Source: Gnetum montanum (lineage: Eukaryota; Streptophyta; Gnetopsida; Gnetales; Gnetaceae). From it: 54,928 nucleotides of DNA. Location: assembly GCA_015680685.1 (NCBI GenBank), contig MNCI01030782.1, positions 87,331 to 142,258 of the forward strand, written 5' to 3'. This document shows, one piece after another, positions 1 through 11,502 of the stretch (within the stretch, counting starts at the first letter, position 1; every line of letters starts with the position of its first letter). Made by a program: the position numbers and the translations under genes. Below the pieces are notes generated by a model that was not told where the DNA came from, did no database searches, and saw nothing but the letters and a program-made list of their open reading frames with translations.

Positions 1-974
1 GAGATGCGATATGCACAAGCCGCGATATTGCGTACACGATATCGCGCCTGCTGTGATATTGCATCCCCTGTGATATTGCATCATCCCCTGCGATATCGCG
101 TACACGATATCGCGGTCCGCCACAAAATCTATAAATAAGAGGCGGCACTCCCCTCATTTGAAATCATAGGCTAGAAGTAGCGAAGCTCTAGCGGATTGAT
201 CACCCCAGAGATAGAATATTTTCCATGTGCCCGCAGTAGGAGTCCTAAAGTGAACGGATCTTTATTTGAGCAACATTGTATCTGAACACAAGTTGTGTAC
301 GACAATAAAGACGATATTTGTGGATAAACCTTACAGTGCATGGATAGGTTTAATTAATGTTATTTATTGCTTTCCTAGTAACACAGCATGAGTACGACTT
401 GGTTACGAGCATTGATGAATGTGTACCGCTAGCCAAGGAATCGGCTACTCATCGCAATTAGATCCTCTCACCCTTGCCTCGTAGAACATGGGACAAGTAC
501 GACTTGATTACGAACATCTACGGATGTGTACGGCTAGTCAAGGAATCGGCTGCTTGTCACACTTAGGCTAGTTAGGTGCCTCAGTACGACCGCTTCGAGC
601 ATGTGCGTTACATGTGGTAATCCCAGTAACGATTAGCATTTGGTAGCCATAGTTGCACAGTTTAGGGTGTGTACGGAAAGTGGGAACGGATGTTGATGTT
701 AGGACTTAGTGCTGTAGTTAGAGTTAGTTTTAGTCTCTCAACCCTTCACCGTTTCGCATAGGAGATAAACCTGAAAAGACCAAAAAAAATCATATACCTC
801 GGACTTACTTAACCATACACCGTGACAACAACAAGTAAGTCTGGGAAGACAACGATTAATTAACCCCAAGTGTTCCTTACGGTGTTTAGGCATTTAGTCT
901 ATGGAGTTCGACCGGATCGCGCGTGCTACGCTCGTTTCGTATGGTTGAGTGTAGGGGTACCTTACCACTCATCA
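1..974 (+). repeat. LTR of element F (5' end cut off by the window), Athila-like superfamily
   Basis: Plus-strand LTR recognised by similarity to the LTRs at 27971, 34046 and 17229. It has a GATATC-type palindrome cluster, a CTATAAATAAGAGG promoter, the downstream block with repeated GTACGAC and GTAACCCAGTA-like phrases, and the terminal phrase GGGGTACC...CACTCATCA ending at 974. What follows (GTTGTCAACAA) is not a primer binding site, so this is a 3' LTR or a solo LTR. The start and any target duplication lie outside the window. It faces the opposite way to element D on its right. Confidence 0.85.
9..137 (+). promoter_or_regulatory. U3 palindrome cluster and TATA box of LTR F
   Basis: Several copies of CGATATCGCG, or decayed forms such as GATATTGC, lie between 9 and 118. 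They are followed by CTATAAATA at 129-137. The same arrangement occurs in the other LTRs of this superfamily, so the palindromes are probably promoter elements for Pol II. Which factor binds them cannot be told from the sequence. Confidence 0.6.
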
Positions 975-1046
975 GTTGTCAACAATTTTTGATCACTTTC
1001 AATAGTTTTTCTTTCTGTTCAAGAACAAGTTTGACATTGAGTATGA

Positions 1047-1346
1047 TTAGCATGCCCTTTTTTGAGAATGCATATTGTAGGCTAGTAGGATAATTTTCAG
1101 CTCTAGGGGCTCTTGTTTAAAATTCTCAAGGATCTCCAACTCTCCCCAATTGGTATCAACGTTTTCATCATCAGAGAGTTGGTAATGAACTTGCTCTAGT
1201 TCATCCATGCTTGTGACATAGGTGCATGTGAGGCTCTCAGTAGGTTCCATGCACATTGTGTTGCTATCAGGATTAGTGGTTAGCCATTGGGTACCCTCAT
1301 TTTTTTTGGTTGTTGCATAACCTTTGAATATTTGCTTCATGTGCAC
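1047..1346 (-). pseudogene. Conserved segment downstream of protease in element D
   Basis: A 99-codon open stretch homologous to 31783-32091 of element C. Both share a TQWL..N motif near the N-terminus, a run of acidic residues, NWG.(L/F)EI near the middle and a Lys/Leu-rich tail. It follows the protease in both elements, so it is probably the C-terminal end of the gag-protease polyprotein or the start of a lost pol. No known domain is recognised. It is the most intact part of D. Confidence 0.55.
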
Positions 1347-1439
1347 ATTGCATGCATGCAGAGATAGATGCTCATTTTATGGACCAAATATTTTGCACGT
1401 AATTGCACCTTAAATCACTATACGTGATGCATGGAACTC

Positions 1440-1790
1440 GTCTCTTCTCGATCTTTCCGAATGCATTTTATTTTGATATCTCTAAGGAAAGATATTTGAT
1501 GCCCATTCTTGCATCGATAGTGCTTAACCATGCCCTTCCCATAATGATTGGGAAATCATCCTTATAGTTTTCAACCTTGATTACTAGGAAATCAACAAGT
1601 TAAGACCATTCGTAGACAATGATCAAAATGTCTTCGACCAGTCCTAATGTAAATGTGATGGATTAGTTTGACAATTCCAATCTAATATTGGTCTTTTTGA
1701 AAGGTGGTAGGTTCTAAGTAGTATACATCTCATGAGAAGTGAAGTTAACACCAGAACCTAAATCAAGAAGAGCCTTACATGGTCCATTCC
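1440..1790 (-). pseudogene. Retroviral-type aspartic protease remnant of element D
   Basis: Minus-strand reading gives CKALLDLGSGVNF, the D-x-G active-site loop of retropepsins (here DLG), then an RLELSN-like strand, VEDILI, and FPIIMGRAWLSTIDARMG, the flap/C-terminal hallmark seen in plant Athila proteases. Several stops interrupt it, most of them TAA/TAG where the copy in C has a sense codon. The homologue in C is 31290-31722. The enzyme would have processed the gag polyprotein; this copy is dead. Confidence 0.7.
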
Positions 1791-1799
1791 TAACAATCT

Positions 1800-4336
1800 A
1801 TAGATAAATAAAAAGCTTCTAAGATTAGCTAATTTCCTAGGAAGTTTGCGAACCTAGATCCAATCAAATACAGCATGGATGAGCATAACAATATCAAATT
1901 TGGAACACATTTGGTTTGAAAGAAACCCAGTGGAATGATTTGTAGAGGATGAAGAAAAATTAGGGTGATCAACCACCTATGTCTTTGAAGGCTTAGTAAG
2001 GCTGTTGGATCAAAAAAAGGATCTATTACAAGCATGAGGTTTTGAACCCCTTGGTTGATGAACTAGTTGTAGATTGGCGACCCTAGTAGAGTTATGTTGC
2101 TGCAATTAGGCTACAAGTTCACCTTGCATAGATAGAGTAGGTAGTAGGATGGAGGAACAAGTGTAGAAATAGGAGAAGGATAAGGATGAAATGTGGCATC
2201 CCTCCTAGAATGTGGAGAATGAACTCTATAGTATTTAGGAGGGTAGTAGTCATGCTGGAAGGGAAACATGTGATTGGAAGAGTCATGTAGAGATAGTGGT
2301 TATTGAATGTAATACCCATATGGATTTGGTTGCCTGTAAGGGTATTTCTACCTTGGTGGTAACATCCTCCATGACTGTGGTTGGTGCCACTATTGGTATT
2401 GCTCATACGGTTGTGGTGCCACTCCACTTGGATAATATTGCTACTATTGATGGAATTGCCTGGGGTTTCCTTAAGGATAAAGTAATCTTCTAGGTGCTTT
2501 CCTTCTTTCTAGTTGTGGATTTAGAGCATACATCCCATATTCCTGTAAGTATGGCACAATGGAACAACATCCCTTGGGATGTTTGTATTGGTAGATGTCA
2601 CATTCACCATCATCATCTGACTTGGTTTCTGCAACTTCATATACTATAGCAATTTTACCCTTACCCCTTTGGTAGGCATGTTCAGCTTCTTTTTGCCTCT
2701 TGCAATTGCAATCACTACTATACTGTCTTGATTCTTTAGCAATTTTAGAAGCAGTTTGGAATTTTTCATCCAACAAATGCCACATTTTGTTTACCTTAGT
2801 CAAAATTTTAGACATAGACTTTTGGATCGGCAAGGTCTTTTTATTGACGGCTTCATTAAGAGGTGATTCTTCCTCACTGTCACAAAATCGGACTTCCCTC
2901 TTTTTGATGGAGGAATCCCTATTGTATTCCTCTACACTTTCTCATTTTCTCAGCTCTCCTTCCTCTTTTTTTACCTACTTAATTAGCCTTTAAATCTAAT
3001 GGGCTTTGAGTTCTGATAGTCTCCCTTAGGCATCGACCCCAAGAGTTCATCTTATTTTTGATCTAAGTCCATCTATGATATGGTGAAGTTGTTCTCATTG
3101 AGAATAATCATGGCTAGGGCATTGGTGTATGAGAGAATAGTATCTACCCATGGTGAAATCCAAGGGTTTATAGTTTCCTTGCTTCCATCCCTAGATTTTC
3201 CTTCTTATATTATACACTCTAGAGTACATATGATACTTATTGTTAAATATCTCAAGCATTGTACTCCATTGACAGATAGATTCTAGCTCCAAGAACTGGT
3301 ACTAGCTTTCTACTTCTTTGATGAGTGTCTTGGAAAATAGCTTTAATTTCTGCTAATCATTCTTAATATTTTGTAAGGAATAAGCATCATGAAAAGCTTG
3401 AAGATGTGTTTGTGGGTTAGAATTATATCCCCCCTCAAATCTGGGAATATTTTTCATATTGAGCCAATTGATCCGACTATATTTCACAAGCCTAGTTGGA
3501 ATTTTTACAACTTCTATAGTATTTAGCATGCTTCAAGTTGCTAGCAAAGGATCATCATCATAATTATTTTATTATTTTCAATGATGTCCTTTGTTACCCT
3601 TTCGATCATTGTGGGCATGATGATCATCATTACTATCTCGCTATTCACATCCATCATGGTTGTTTTTTCTGTGGTGTCTATCAGCACCAAAAGAGGAAGA
3701 CGAAGATGTAGATGAAGAGGGTGAAGAGGGAGGAGGAATGCCACCACCATGGTATCTACAAACTCCTCTTCGATTGTCACAACCATGTTCATTATTTTTC
3801 TTATCATCTTGATGCTTTTCTAAGCCCCTACCTTGACTGTCATCTCTACCTAAACTTTGTTTGTTGATAGTTGAATGTAGATTTAGGGCCACACCCCCAT
3901 CACTAGTAATAAGGGTTGGAGAATTTTCATGTTGAGAGCCCCTAGAGAGAGGGTTCTTATTGTCATCTTAGTTTAGTAGGAACAAGGGATTGGTAAACTA
4001 TTTCCCCTTTACAAAATCATGGTGCTTCTCTTGGTGTTGGTCTCTCTTGCATTGTGTTTTAGTGGGACAATAGTCCCAATAGTTGTAATCATGCACAACG
4101 TACTTCTCTTAAAGATCTTGGATGCCTAACTTCCTAAGAGTTTGAAGCAGCATCACAAGCATAGATTGATTAGGAGGCATTACAATGTTACCTTCCATAT
4201 CACACCATCATAGTTGTTCATCTTGATGTAGTATGAAGGCGAAGTCAGGCACATACTCATCTGGATGAGTATACACCACCTTACATTCTTGTGGGACCAA
4301 TGGTTTAGCATCATCATGCTAATGAGAAGAAGACAT
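1800..4336 (-). pseudogene. gag: gag pseudogene of element D
   Basis: The start is the ATG complementary to 4334-4336, opening MSSSH and followed by YTHPDEYVPDF.FILHQDEQL, which recurs in C, E and (weakly) other copies. Then come a low-complexity Ser/Pro/His-rich stretch (about 3892-3641), a region alignable to the capsid part of A and C, and near 2610-2560 a shortened zinc knuckle CDIYQYKHPKGCC followed by NPQL. A basic RRKAPRR tail follows. Stops and frameshifts occur throughout. Gag would have formed the virus-like particle core. Confidence 0.7.
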
Positions 4337-4471
4337 TTTGCAAAATAAAATAAAATATCAATATGTTTATGTGATTATATTTGTTATTAGAATGATGTTG
4401 ACCTTAGGGTTTGTCCAACAACATTAATGATATTCACTAAACCTAGACAGTACATGTTTCAAACAAAAAGA

Positions 4472-4491
4472 GTCCTTGACAATGGCACCAA
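4472..4491 (-). other. Primer binding site of element D
   Basis: Directly inside the 5' LTR, the minus strand reads ttggtgccattgtcaaggac. It is a decayed match to the tRNA-Asp complement (TTGGCGCCGTTGCCGGGGAC) used by many plant Athila/Tat elements. All differences are transitions except the final AAG block. The position fixes LTR polarity. Confidence 0.75.
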
Positions 4492-5454
4492 TGGTGAGCG
4501 GTGAAGGGTATCCCTATGCCCAACCATACAAATCACGAAGCATTCATGCATGATCTAATCGAATTATGAAGACTCTATGTCTTCTAGTACACCAGTCTTC
4601 TAGGAAGTGAACCTTGTCCTAATAGTCCTTTATTATCTTCCCAATAACACTTGTGATGTACAAGGGTATGGTTAAGTGTAATCAAGGCATATGATTTTTA
4701 TTATTTTATGTTTTATGTTCCTTGGTGCTTAAAGTAGAGAGATGAAGTAATTTAATAAATAATTTAATTTAACTACTTAACTAATCTCTAACTAGTCCTA
4801 ACATAAGCATCCGATCTCACTTTTTGTACATGTCTTGAACCCATGTACCCACTACTAGGATTACCAAGCACTACACTATTGGACGTACCAAGTAATAATG
4901 CTGCTAGGGTTACCAAGTGAAAATGTGTTTATGCTTGAAGTGGCTATACTTATGTGTTTAATCTATTTAGCTTAATTAACTAATTAATCTTTTGAAGTCT
5001 AATTTAGCTTAATTAATTTCATAATTAATAAAAACAATAAATGCATAAATAAATCATTAATCTATTCTACGTGCTGCAAGGTTTGATCAAAAGGCTCATT
5101 TTTATTATTGTTCACATTAATGTGGTTTAGGTACAACAGTGCTTGAATTAAGATTTGTACACTTTCTATCTCCTACTATAGGCACTTAAGAAAAATATTC
5201 TAACTCTCAAATGGAAAAACTGCAAGAGCTCTGTTACTACTATTACATGACTCTTCGTAAACACATATGTGAGCTCGTATTTATAGTTTTTATTGTTGGG
5301 TTGCATCGATGGGACCCCATAGATACAACAAACACTATGTTGACACAACCTTGTCGATAGGGAAACACCATGTAAACAAGGTTGCTTTAAGAGGGACTTG
5401 TTGACAAGGCCATGAAAATGGAGGCCCATTGATGCAAGATTTTGAAGCTCATCA
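4492..5454 (-). repeat. 5' LTR of element D
   Basis: Minus-strand LTR. The inner end is CACCA at 4492, decayed from TCATCA. The outer end is TGATGAGC at 5454. A TATA box (CTATAAATA) lies at 5286-5278. The upstream U3 half resembles its relatives less and lacks clear GATATC palindromes. The base at 5455 begins ATCTT, whose partner copy was not found because the 3' end of D is missing. Confidence 0.7.
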
Positions 5455-5499
5455 ATCTTGAAGAAGGACATTTTTAAGACTTATTGTTAGATCTACTAA

Positions 5500-7488
5500 C
5501 ATTATCATTTGCTTTTATGTTCATGATGAAAGTGGCATTCCTCTATTAAGGTTGTGGTGCCAATCCTTCTATCATTGTTAGTGTTGACATATGTTGGAAG
5601 GAAGTATGAGAGTATTGATGATGTGAAATATGATGAGAGGCATGGAATGTTGATCCTATAAGAGATTTTGTGGGTTAATGGTATTTAGAAGGGAAGTAGT
5701 AATGATTTGAGGCATGCAAAGTATACCCATTAGGAGAAATAAGTTTTTGAACATAATATCCATAAGCATTTGACTAGTAATAGGGATATTGTTGGTTTAG
5801 TAATGGTGTCTCCTACGACTGTGGGTTTTGCAATTATTGTTGATATTAGTCTTGAGGTTGAAGAGGAGTCCCACTTAGATAGTACTGTTGATTATAAGAT
5901 TGTTTATAATTCCCTAGTGAATAAGGTACTCTCCTAAGCATTTTCTTTTCCATAAACTTGGAATTCAATGTAAAAGCCCAAGACTCTTGTAGATGTAACA
6001 TAATTAGGCAATAATCCTTTGGATGTTCATATTGATAAATGTCACATCCATCTTCCTCCTTTGAATATGAGTGTTCAAACTCTTCTACTATAGCTCCTTT
6101 GAATATTGGTAAGTGCCCTTAGCTATTTTCTTATTCTTCTTCCTCTTCTTGTTTTGACCACTTGATCCTATTTTCTTTAGCTTCTCCTCTATGATTTTCA
6201 AGTTGGTTGTAACTTTTTCATTCATTAGCTTCCACATCTTATTTACTCTTGCTTTAATCTCAGGTATAGACTTTGTTATTGGCAAGGTTTTGTGTGAAAT
6301 CAACTCATCAAAAGGAACCTATTTTTCCTGATCATAAATATGGACCTCCTTTTTGAAAAGAGTTGGATCCCAGCTATATTCCTCTATACTCTCTCTTTTA
6401 CATATATCACCTTTACCATATGTTAAATCAACCTTTGTATTTAATGGACTCTTAATTTTGATAATCTTCCGTTGACATAAATCCTCAAGGTCTCTCTCGT
6501 TTTGTTACAAAGCCTATCTATGGTATGATGAAGTTGCTCTTTTCGAGAAAATCCATGGCCTCGGCCATACATGCATTAGAGAAAAGTATTTTTCCAAGGC
6601 TACATCTAGGAATTCATGGTTTTCTTACTTCCACTCTTGTATTTATTTTCTTAGATTAAACACTCTTGAATAGGTTTGGTATTTTATGTTGAAGAGTTGA
6701 AGAATTATGGACCACTGGTAGATTGAATTTGGTTCCAATGATCTATACCAACTTTCAACTTCTTCTATTAGTGGTCCTAGTAAAGAGTTCAAGCTTTTAC
6801 TAATTACTTTCTATATTTTTCAAGTCACAAACACAATGGAAGGATTGTAAATGATGTTGTGGATTAGAATTGTAGCCTCCCTCAAATTTAGGAATGTTAT
6901 TCATATCAAGCCATTTGATATAACTTTCCCTTTAATGCTTATGAGGTATTTTAACTACCTCCTTGATCTGTATCATGCTTCTAGTAGCCAACAAGGGTTC
7001 ACCATCATCAGACATGTTGTGATTATAATATCTATGTCTATTTGTCTCAGAGTGATGGTCTTGTCTATGCTCCATTTGGTAGCTTGTATCTTGTTATTGA
7101 TCCATATTTCTATCTCTATCATGATCCCTTAGTGAAGCTCTATCAACATACCTATGTTCATCTTTGTCAAAACTAGATTTTGAAGATGAAGAGGAAAATG
7201 GTGAACTAGAAGAATTTCTATGGCTCCTATGTCTTACCATATGGTCCCTTGATTCATCTTTTCTAGGTTTGGAGGAGGTCATAGGCCTTGAGGCCCTTCT
7301 TGTTCTAGGACTTGTTCCATCCCCTCTAGGATTTTTTGTGATAGTTGAATGTAGTAAGTATTTGAGTGAGCATATGAGATCCATGCTTACAATGGTTCAC
7401 TCTAATTCTCTTTAGTATAGATCCTATTATTTCTTTTACTAGTGTGCTCATGATGTGATGGATTATTGATCCTATGTAAAGGAGACAT
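5500..7488 (-). pseudogene. gag: gag pseudogene of element G
   Basis: A minus-strand reading from a possible ATG at 7488 carries the same landmarks as gag of D. These are the basic Arg/Ser/His-rich stretch (about 7380-7100), the K.RVNKMW..M.EK helix (about 6260-6200), and the acidic stretch followed by a zinc-knuckle remnant CDIYQYEHPKDYC near 6040. Stops are frequent. The N-terminal YTHxDEY motif is missing or unrecognisable, so the beginning has probably been deleted. Confidence 0.6.
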
Positions 7489-7600
7489 GTTTTTAGTTAA
7501 TAATGTGTGTGACTCAAAATATTAATATTTTCAAAAAGATAAATTGTTAATGCTTTAATAGTGACTGTTTATAATATAACTAATCTAAATCACTAGCACC

Positions 7601-7620
7601 ATCTCTGGCAATGACACCAA
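7601..7620 (-). other. Primer binding site of element G
   Basis: The minus strand reads ttggtgtcattgccagagat next to the LTR terminus TGTTTATCA. It is a decayed tRNA-Asp-type primer site, comparable with those at 4472, 26973 and 28731. Confidence 0.7.
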
Positions 7621-8580
7621 TGATAAACAATAGGTATTCCCTATGCCTAACCATATAAATCACAAGTGTTTCTATGTAATTTGGTCAAATTTCGTGAATG
7701 AAAATAGTTTGGTATCTAAATTGTTAAGCATTAATCACATATCATTGTCTTCTCACTTGACTGCATGGTAGCTTTATCATGTATGGTTTAGTATAAAGTG
7801 AAACATATGATTATTATTGTTGTTAGGGGCCTTAAACTAACTCAATAATAACATATAAATTAATTATTTAATTTAATTAATAATAAAATTAAATCTAAAA
7901 CTATCCCAAGGATGATGAGTGTCCATTTTGAACTTCTTGTATATGTTCTGAACTCACGTATTCACTACTGGGATTACCAAGTATTATGCTACTAGGCGAA
8001 GCAAACAATAATGTTATTGGGATTACTAAGCAAACATGTGTTTATGCTTGAAACTAGTTTCATTCATTCCATCAACTAATTAATGTGCATGGAAATGAAA
8101 ATATTAACCACATACATAGAAAATAAATTACATTAAAAGAAAATCTATTCTAAGTCAAACCACTATAATGAATATAAATCAATATTGACCTTATTGCCAT
8201 TCATGAAATGTGTCTAAGTATAATGCCATTTGAATAAGACACTGTACAATTGATTCAAATGCATGTTGTGAGTACTCACTAACTATTTACTAGGATTATG
8301 GGGGGAAACTACAAAAGTTTGACTACACTATTAACCAAATAGTGTTGAATATGAAACAAGTGTTAGCACATCTATAGGCAAATATAGACACTATGTCAAC
8401 ATGGATGTATTAACTCATTTATCTAACTTGATGGAGATGTGCCAATGAGGATGTGTTTATGTAGCTAAGCTATAGTAGATGCAAGGTAGCATCTAGGATG
8501 TAGTAACAAAATCAAATGTGTTGACAAGGATGTCTTCACGTATATGCGATGTAGCATCGACAATGGATCATCTATGATAT
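7621..8580 (-). repeat. 5' LTR of element G (outer limit approximate)
   Basis: The inner terminus TGATAAACAATAGG at 7621 and the AACCATA phrase align with the ends of the LTRs of D, E and the solo LTR. Phrases such as CCACTAGGAT/ATTACCAAGT-like repeats (7950-8045) also align. Beyond about 8250 the homology fades. I see no clean TATA box or palindrome cluster, and the 8580 end is a guess. Confidence 0.5.
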
Positions 8581-8945
8581 CTCATCTAACTAATACACTT
8601 AACAAAATGATGCTTTATCCTATTTGCATGACTCAGCTACTATACATATCACATTTTATCAAATACCATTACATTTTTTAAAGTATCATGCTTTGATGGT
8701 AAAGCTAATTTAACACCACTATATTTTTTATATTCTCCTAAAAACTGATGTTTGCTATATTTCTTGGGTATTAGTCATGTCAAATTCTCAATATTTTTTT
8801 CATCAACACCTTCACATCTCAAAATTGTCATCCTTACATTTTTTAATCTTCTTCTAAATAATCATGTTTGATATATGTCTTGACTATACCTATAGTTGTT
8901 AATTTAATGTTTTGATAATGAAGTTTCTTTACCATCTTTTTTCTT
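8581..8945. other. AT-rich stretch with no recognised feature
   Basis: About 365 bases, T-rich on the plus strand. No ORF, LTR homology or repeat unit was seen. It may be U3 of G, host DNA or a decayed insertion. Confidence 0.4.
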
Positions 8946-9260
8946 TGTTTTAGCTTTCTTTATGAGTGTCCTAGGAAACAAATTAAGCTTTTGCAAGTCA
9001 TTTTCAATATTTTGCAAGGCACATGCATCATAAAAGCATGCAAATGGTGTTGTGGATTAGTATTAGAACATCCCTTAAATTTAGAAATATTATTCATGCC
9101 AAACTATTTGATTCGATTATCCCTTTGATTTCTGGTGGAAATGTGAATTACTTCATGAATATTTATCATGCCCCTTGTATCAAGCTAAGGCTCATCCTAG
9201 TCATCTTGTTCATTGTGACCCTTGTCATGGCCATATCTCCTATGCCAGTTGATTTGGCTT
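8946..9260 (-). pseudogene. gag: Isolated gag fragment (element H)
   Basis: This segment aligns on the minus strand with the gag of D at about 3310-3560 and of G at about 6770-7030. Shared phrases on the plus strand include TGAGTGTC.T.GGAAA, TTTTGCAAGGCACATGCATCA and TGTGGATTAG. It has no LTR or primer site of its own, so it is a truncated relic of another copy. Confidence 0.6.
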
Positions 9261-9574
9261 CACATATACAACAATAAGATGATGTTTTATGTTTTATGAA
9301 TATAAAATTTACAACTTTTATTTCTAATTTTGTAGCATTACATTACTCTGGCATTACATAAGGAGAATGGCTCAATCTATTCTAATAGATACAGAGCCTT
9401 ATGATGGGAAACTATCATGTTAGATGTCATTAAATCATAAGGTAAGTGTTGTATCAAATAGCTGTAATGATGCCAAAAAATATTAACTATTATTTATTAT
9501 AAAAACTTAATTTAGTTAATATTTTTTATTAAATATTTGGAACAACATTTTAAAAATACTTGAAAAATTTAATG
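9261..9574. other. AT-rich flank left of element A
   Basis: About 310 bases with no ORF or LTR homology, ending in the target duplication of element A. The matching flank resumes at 18061. Confidence 0.5.
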
Positions 9575-9579
9575 ACAAT
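9575..9579. repeat. Target-site duplication of element A, left copy (ACAAT)
   Basis: ACAAT immediately precedes TGATGAATC at 9580 and is repeated exactly at 18056-18060 after the terminal CATCA. A 5-bp duplication is standard for Ty3/gypsy integrases. Confidence 0.85.
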
Positions 9580-9846
9580 TGATGAATCATGGTTGCCAGG
9601 CCTCAATATCGGGTACACAATATTGGGTACGTGATATCGTAGCTTGGATATGATATCGTATACATGATATCGTAATTCTTGTGTTAGCCTATAAATATAG
9701 CACTTAGGTGCACAATGAGGACGTCTTTTGTTGGTCTTTGAGTTAGTCTTTTAGTCCATTTTTATTTTTTAGTTCTTTCCCAAGTGCATGCCCGCAGTGT
9801 GATGCTTGTAATTGTACGGAACCCTTGTTTGAGTGTGACGTACTTG
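9580..9846 (+). repeat. Truncated 5' LTR of element A
   Basis: Aligns with 17229 onward of the 3' LTR, including the palindromes at 9603-9674, TATA at 9689-9697, and the phrases TCTTTCCCAAGTGCATGC and GTGTGA.GTACTT. It diverges abruptly at about 9846, where gag sequence begins. Confidence 0.8.
9603..9697 (+). promoter_or_regulatory. U3 palindrome cluster and TATA box, 5' LTR of A
   Basis: CAATATCGGGTAC, CAATATTGGGTAC and three GATATCGTA repeats are followed by CTATAAATA at 9689-9697. The arrangement is the same as in LTRs F and C. Confidence 0.6.
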
Positions 9847-9849
9847 AAG

Positions 9850-11330
9850 AACCAATGAAATTTATGATGAAGAAGAAGTTTTACCTACTCAATCCTATGT
9901 AGGAGTTTCATATGTCCATGGACGCTCCATCGATACTCAAGGACTCTTGTCATCCAACTCAAACACCTCTAGTGAGGATGGGACATCCCATAGAATGAGG
10001 GGGCTCATAAGGCCTAGACCTTCTCAATGGGTAGTAAGAGTATATCAGGGGATGATTGGGAGAGTTACAAAAGTCATGACGAGTCTTCCAATTCCCTCTC
10101 TTCCTCTATTCTTTCAATGTTAGGTTGTGACGTGGATGACTATTCCTTAAGAAGTTGGTGTAGAAATAAAAATCAAACCCACGAGCAAAAGCAGGAATTC
10201 CAACATGAACATAGACAACATCATCCCAACTCACAAACTCACAATCCACTTTGTGACGATTAATCCTTGCTATTGACTAAGAGCCTAATGCATATAACAG
10301 AGGCCATTCAAATACCCTGCAGGCATCACAAGGAAAGCCGTCTACCCAAGCTTGATTTAAACAAGTTTCCTAAGTTATTAGGAGGCTATGATTTAGATCC
10401 GCAACATCATTTACAAGCCTTCTATGATGCTTGTGCATGGAACAACATTGATGATGGGTGGCAAAGGCTTAAGCTCTTCCTTATGATACTCGTGGACCAA
10501 GAAAAAGTGTTGTATAGGTCTTTAAAACCAAATTCAATTCGTTGTTGGCCTACAATGGTAAAACTCTTCAATGAAAGATATCAAACCTGTGCAAGAGTGT
10601 CAGCCTTGAGGAGGAAAATTCAAGAATGGAAACAAGGGAAACAAGAACCCTTGGACATGGCCTTAGAAAGGTATTACTCATTGTTAAACAAATGCCTAGG
10701 ACATGGATTCTTTGAGGAAAGGCTAATGTGTTAGATCATGGATGGGCTCTGTAATGAAATAAGGGAGACCCTAGGGATGTATTCCCTAGGTCAACTATAT
10801 GAACCACGAACCCACCAATTCTAAGAGCTTATTAAAAAAGTAGCAAAAGAAGAAGGAGAATAGCCAAATGGGATAATGTTAAAAGATCTCAACAGGACCA
10901 AACTCTTAAAGTAATGAAGGTCCATAATCATGAAGAGTAAAAATCAACTCACCTCGAGGAGGTGAAACCATCCCCATCTTTATTGATACTAAAATCACTA
11001 GATGAAATTGAGGCAAAGATTAATAAGATGAAGAAGTGGGTACATGGAAAATGCGAAGAATATGAAAACATTATTATAGGGAAAACCACGCAAGATAACC
11101 TTGAAAACTAGAATAAACAAAGCATGCCAAACCTAGAAACATGACATAACACCATTCGACAATCGAAAAGAAGGGCTAAAGAAAATAAGGATAGGGGCTC
11201 AACTGCAAATCATAAGTATCAATGCGATGCTTGCCTGTATGATCATCCCAAAGGTTAATGCCCAATTTTGTCACACTTACATGAGCATTAGAGAAGAATG
11301 TTTCATCTAGATTTCATATAGAAGTATTGT
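9850..11330 (+). pseudogene. gag: gag pseudogene of element A
   Basis: The reading frame is fairly open, at 10027-10263 and 10267-10734. The capsid-like part contains LDLNKFPKLLGGYDLDPQHH, then LQAFYDACA and a WYRSL-like motif read as LYRSLKPNSI, and matches C at 29860-30135 closely. A decayed zinc knuckle CDACLYDHPKG*C lies near 11224. The front end is fused to LTR sequence by a deletion, so no original start remains. It would have been the structural particle protein. Confidence 0.75.
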
Positions 11331-11502
11331 GTTCAACTGCAATGGCAAAACCCTTAGTCATGGGGGAGGCCACCGCCAAACTGGTTAGACCCTTCGTACC
11401 ATCCAAAACTAAGTGCTTATTATGTTCAACACTTATTTATCCAAATATATCAACATCCTCTACTTCACCTCATCGTTATCATTCTCCCAACTATCATCAA
11501 TA

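Larger units (their letters stand above)
975..5454 (-). mobile_element. Element D: Athila-like LTR retrotransposon, minus strand, gag-protease only, 3' LTR missing
   Basis: Read on the minus strand the order is 5' LTR (5454-4492), primer site (4491-4472), gag from 4336, protease about 1790-1440, and a trailing conserved segment to 1047. The order matches element C, but in C about 1.95 kb of noncoding DNA and a 3' LTR follow. Here homology stops within about 75 bases of the oppositely oriented LTR F. D was therefore truncated or interrupted there, and no 3' LTR is visible. No reverse transcriptase or integrase sequence was found. Confidence 0.75.
5455..8580 (-). mobile_element. Element G: Athila-like LTR retrotransposon fragment, minus strand
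   Basis: It has a 5' LTR (from roughly 8580 down to 7621), a primer site at 7620-7601 and gag homologous to that of D, C and E. Homology runs down to the outer edge of D's LTR at 5454 and stops, which is what is expected if D inserted into G. The rest of G would then lie left of the window or have been lost. The outer LTR limit at about 8580 is approximate because this U3 is strongly diverged. Confidence 0.6.

Noticed and set aside
3541-3892. Met/Val-rich and Ser-rich overlapping frames
   Set aside because: One is the low-complexity part of D's gag, the other its shadow in a different frame.
6851-7415. Plus-strand hydrophobic frames in element G
   Set aside because: They are antisense shadows of minus-strand gag; homology to other gag copies is on the minus strand.
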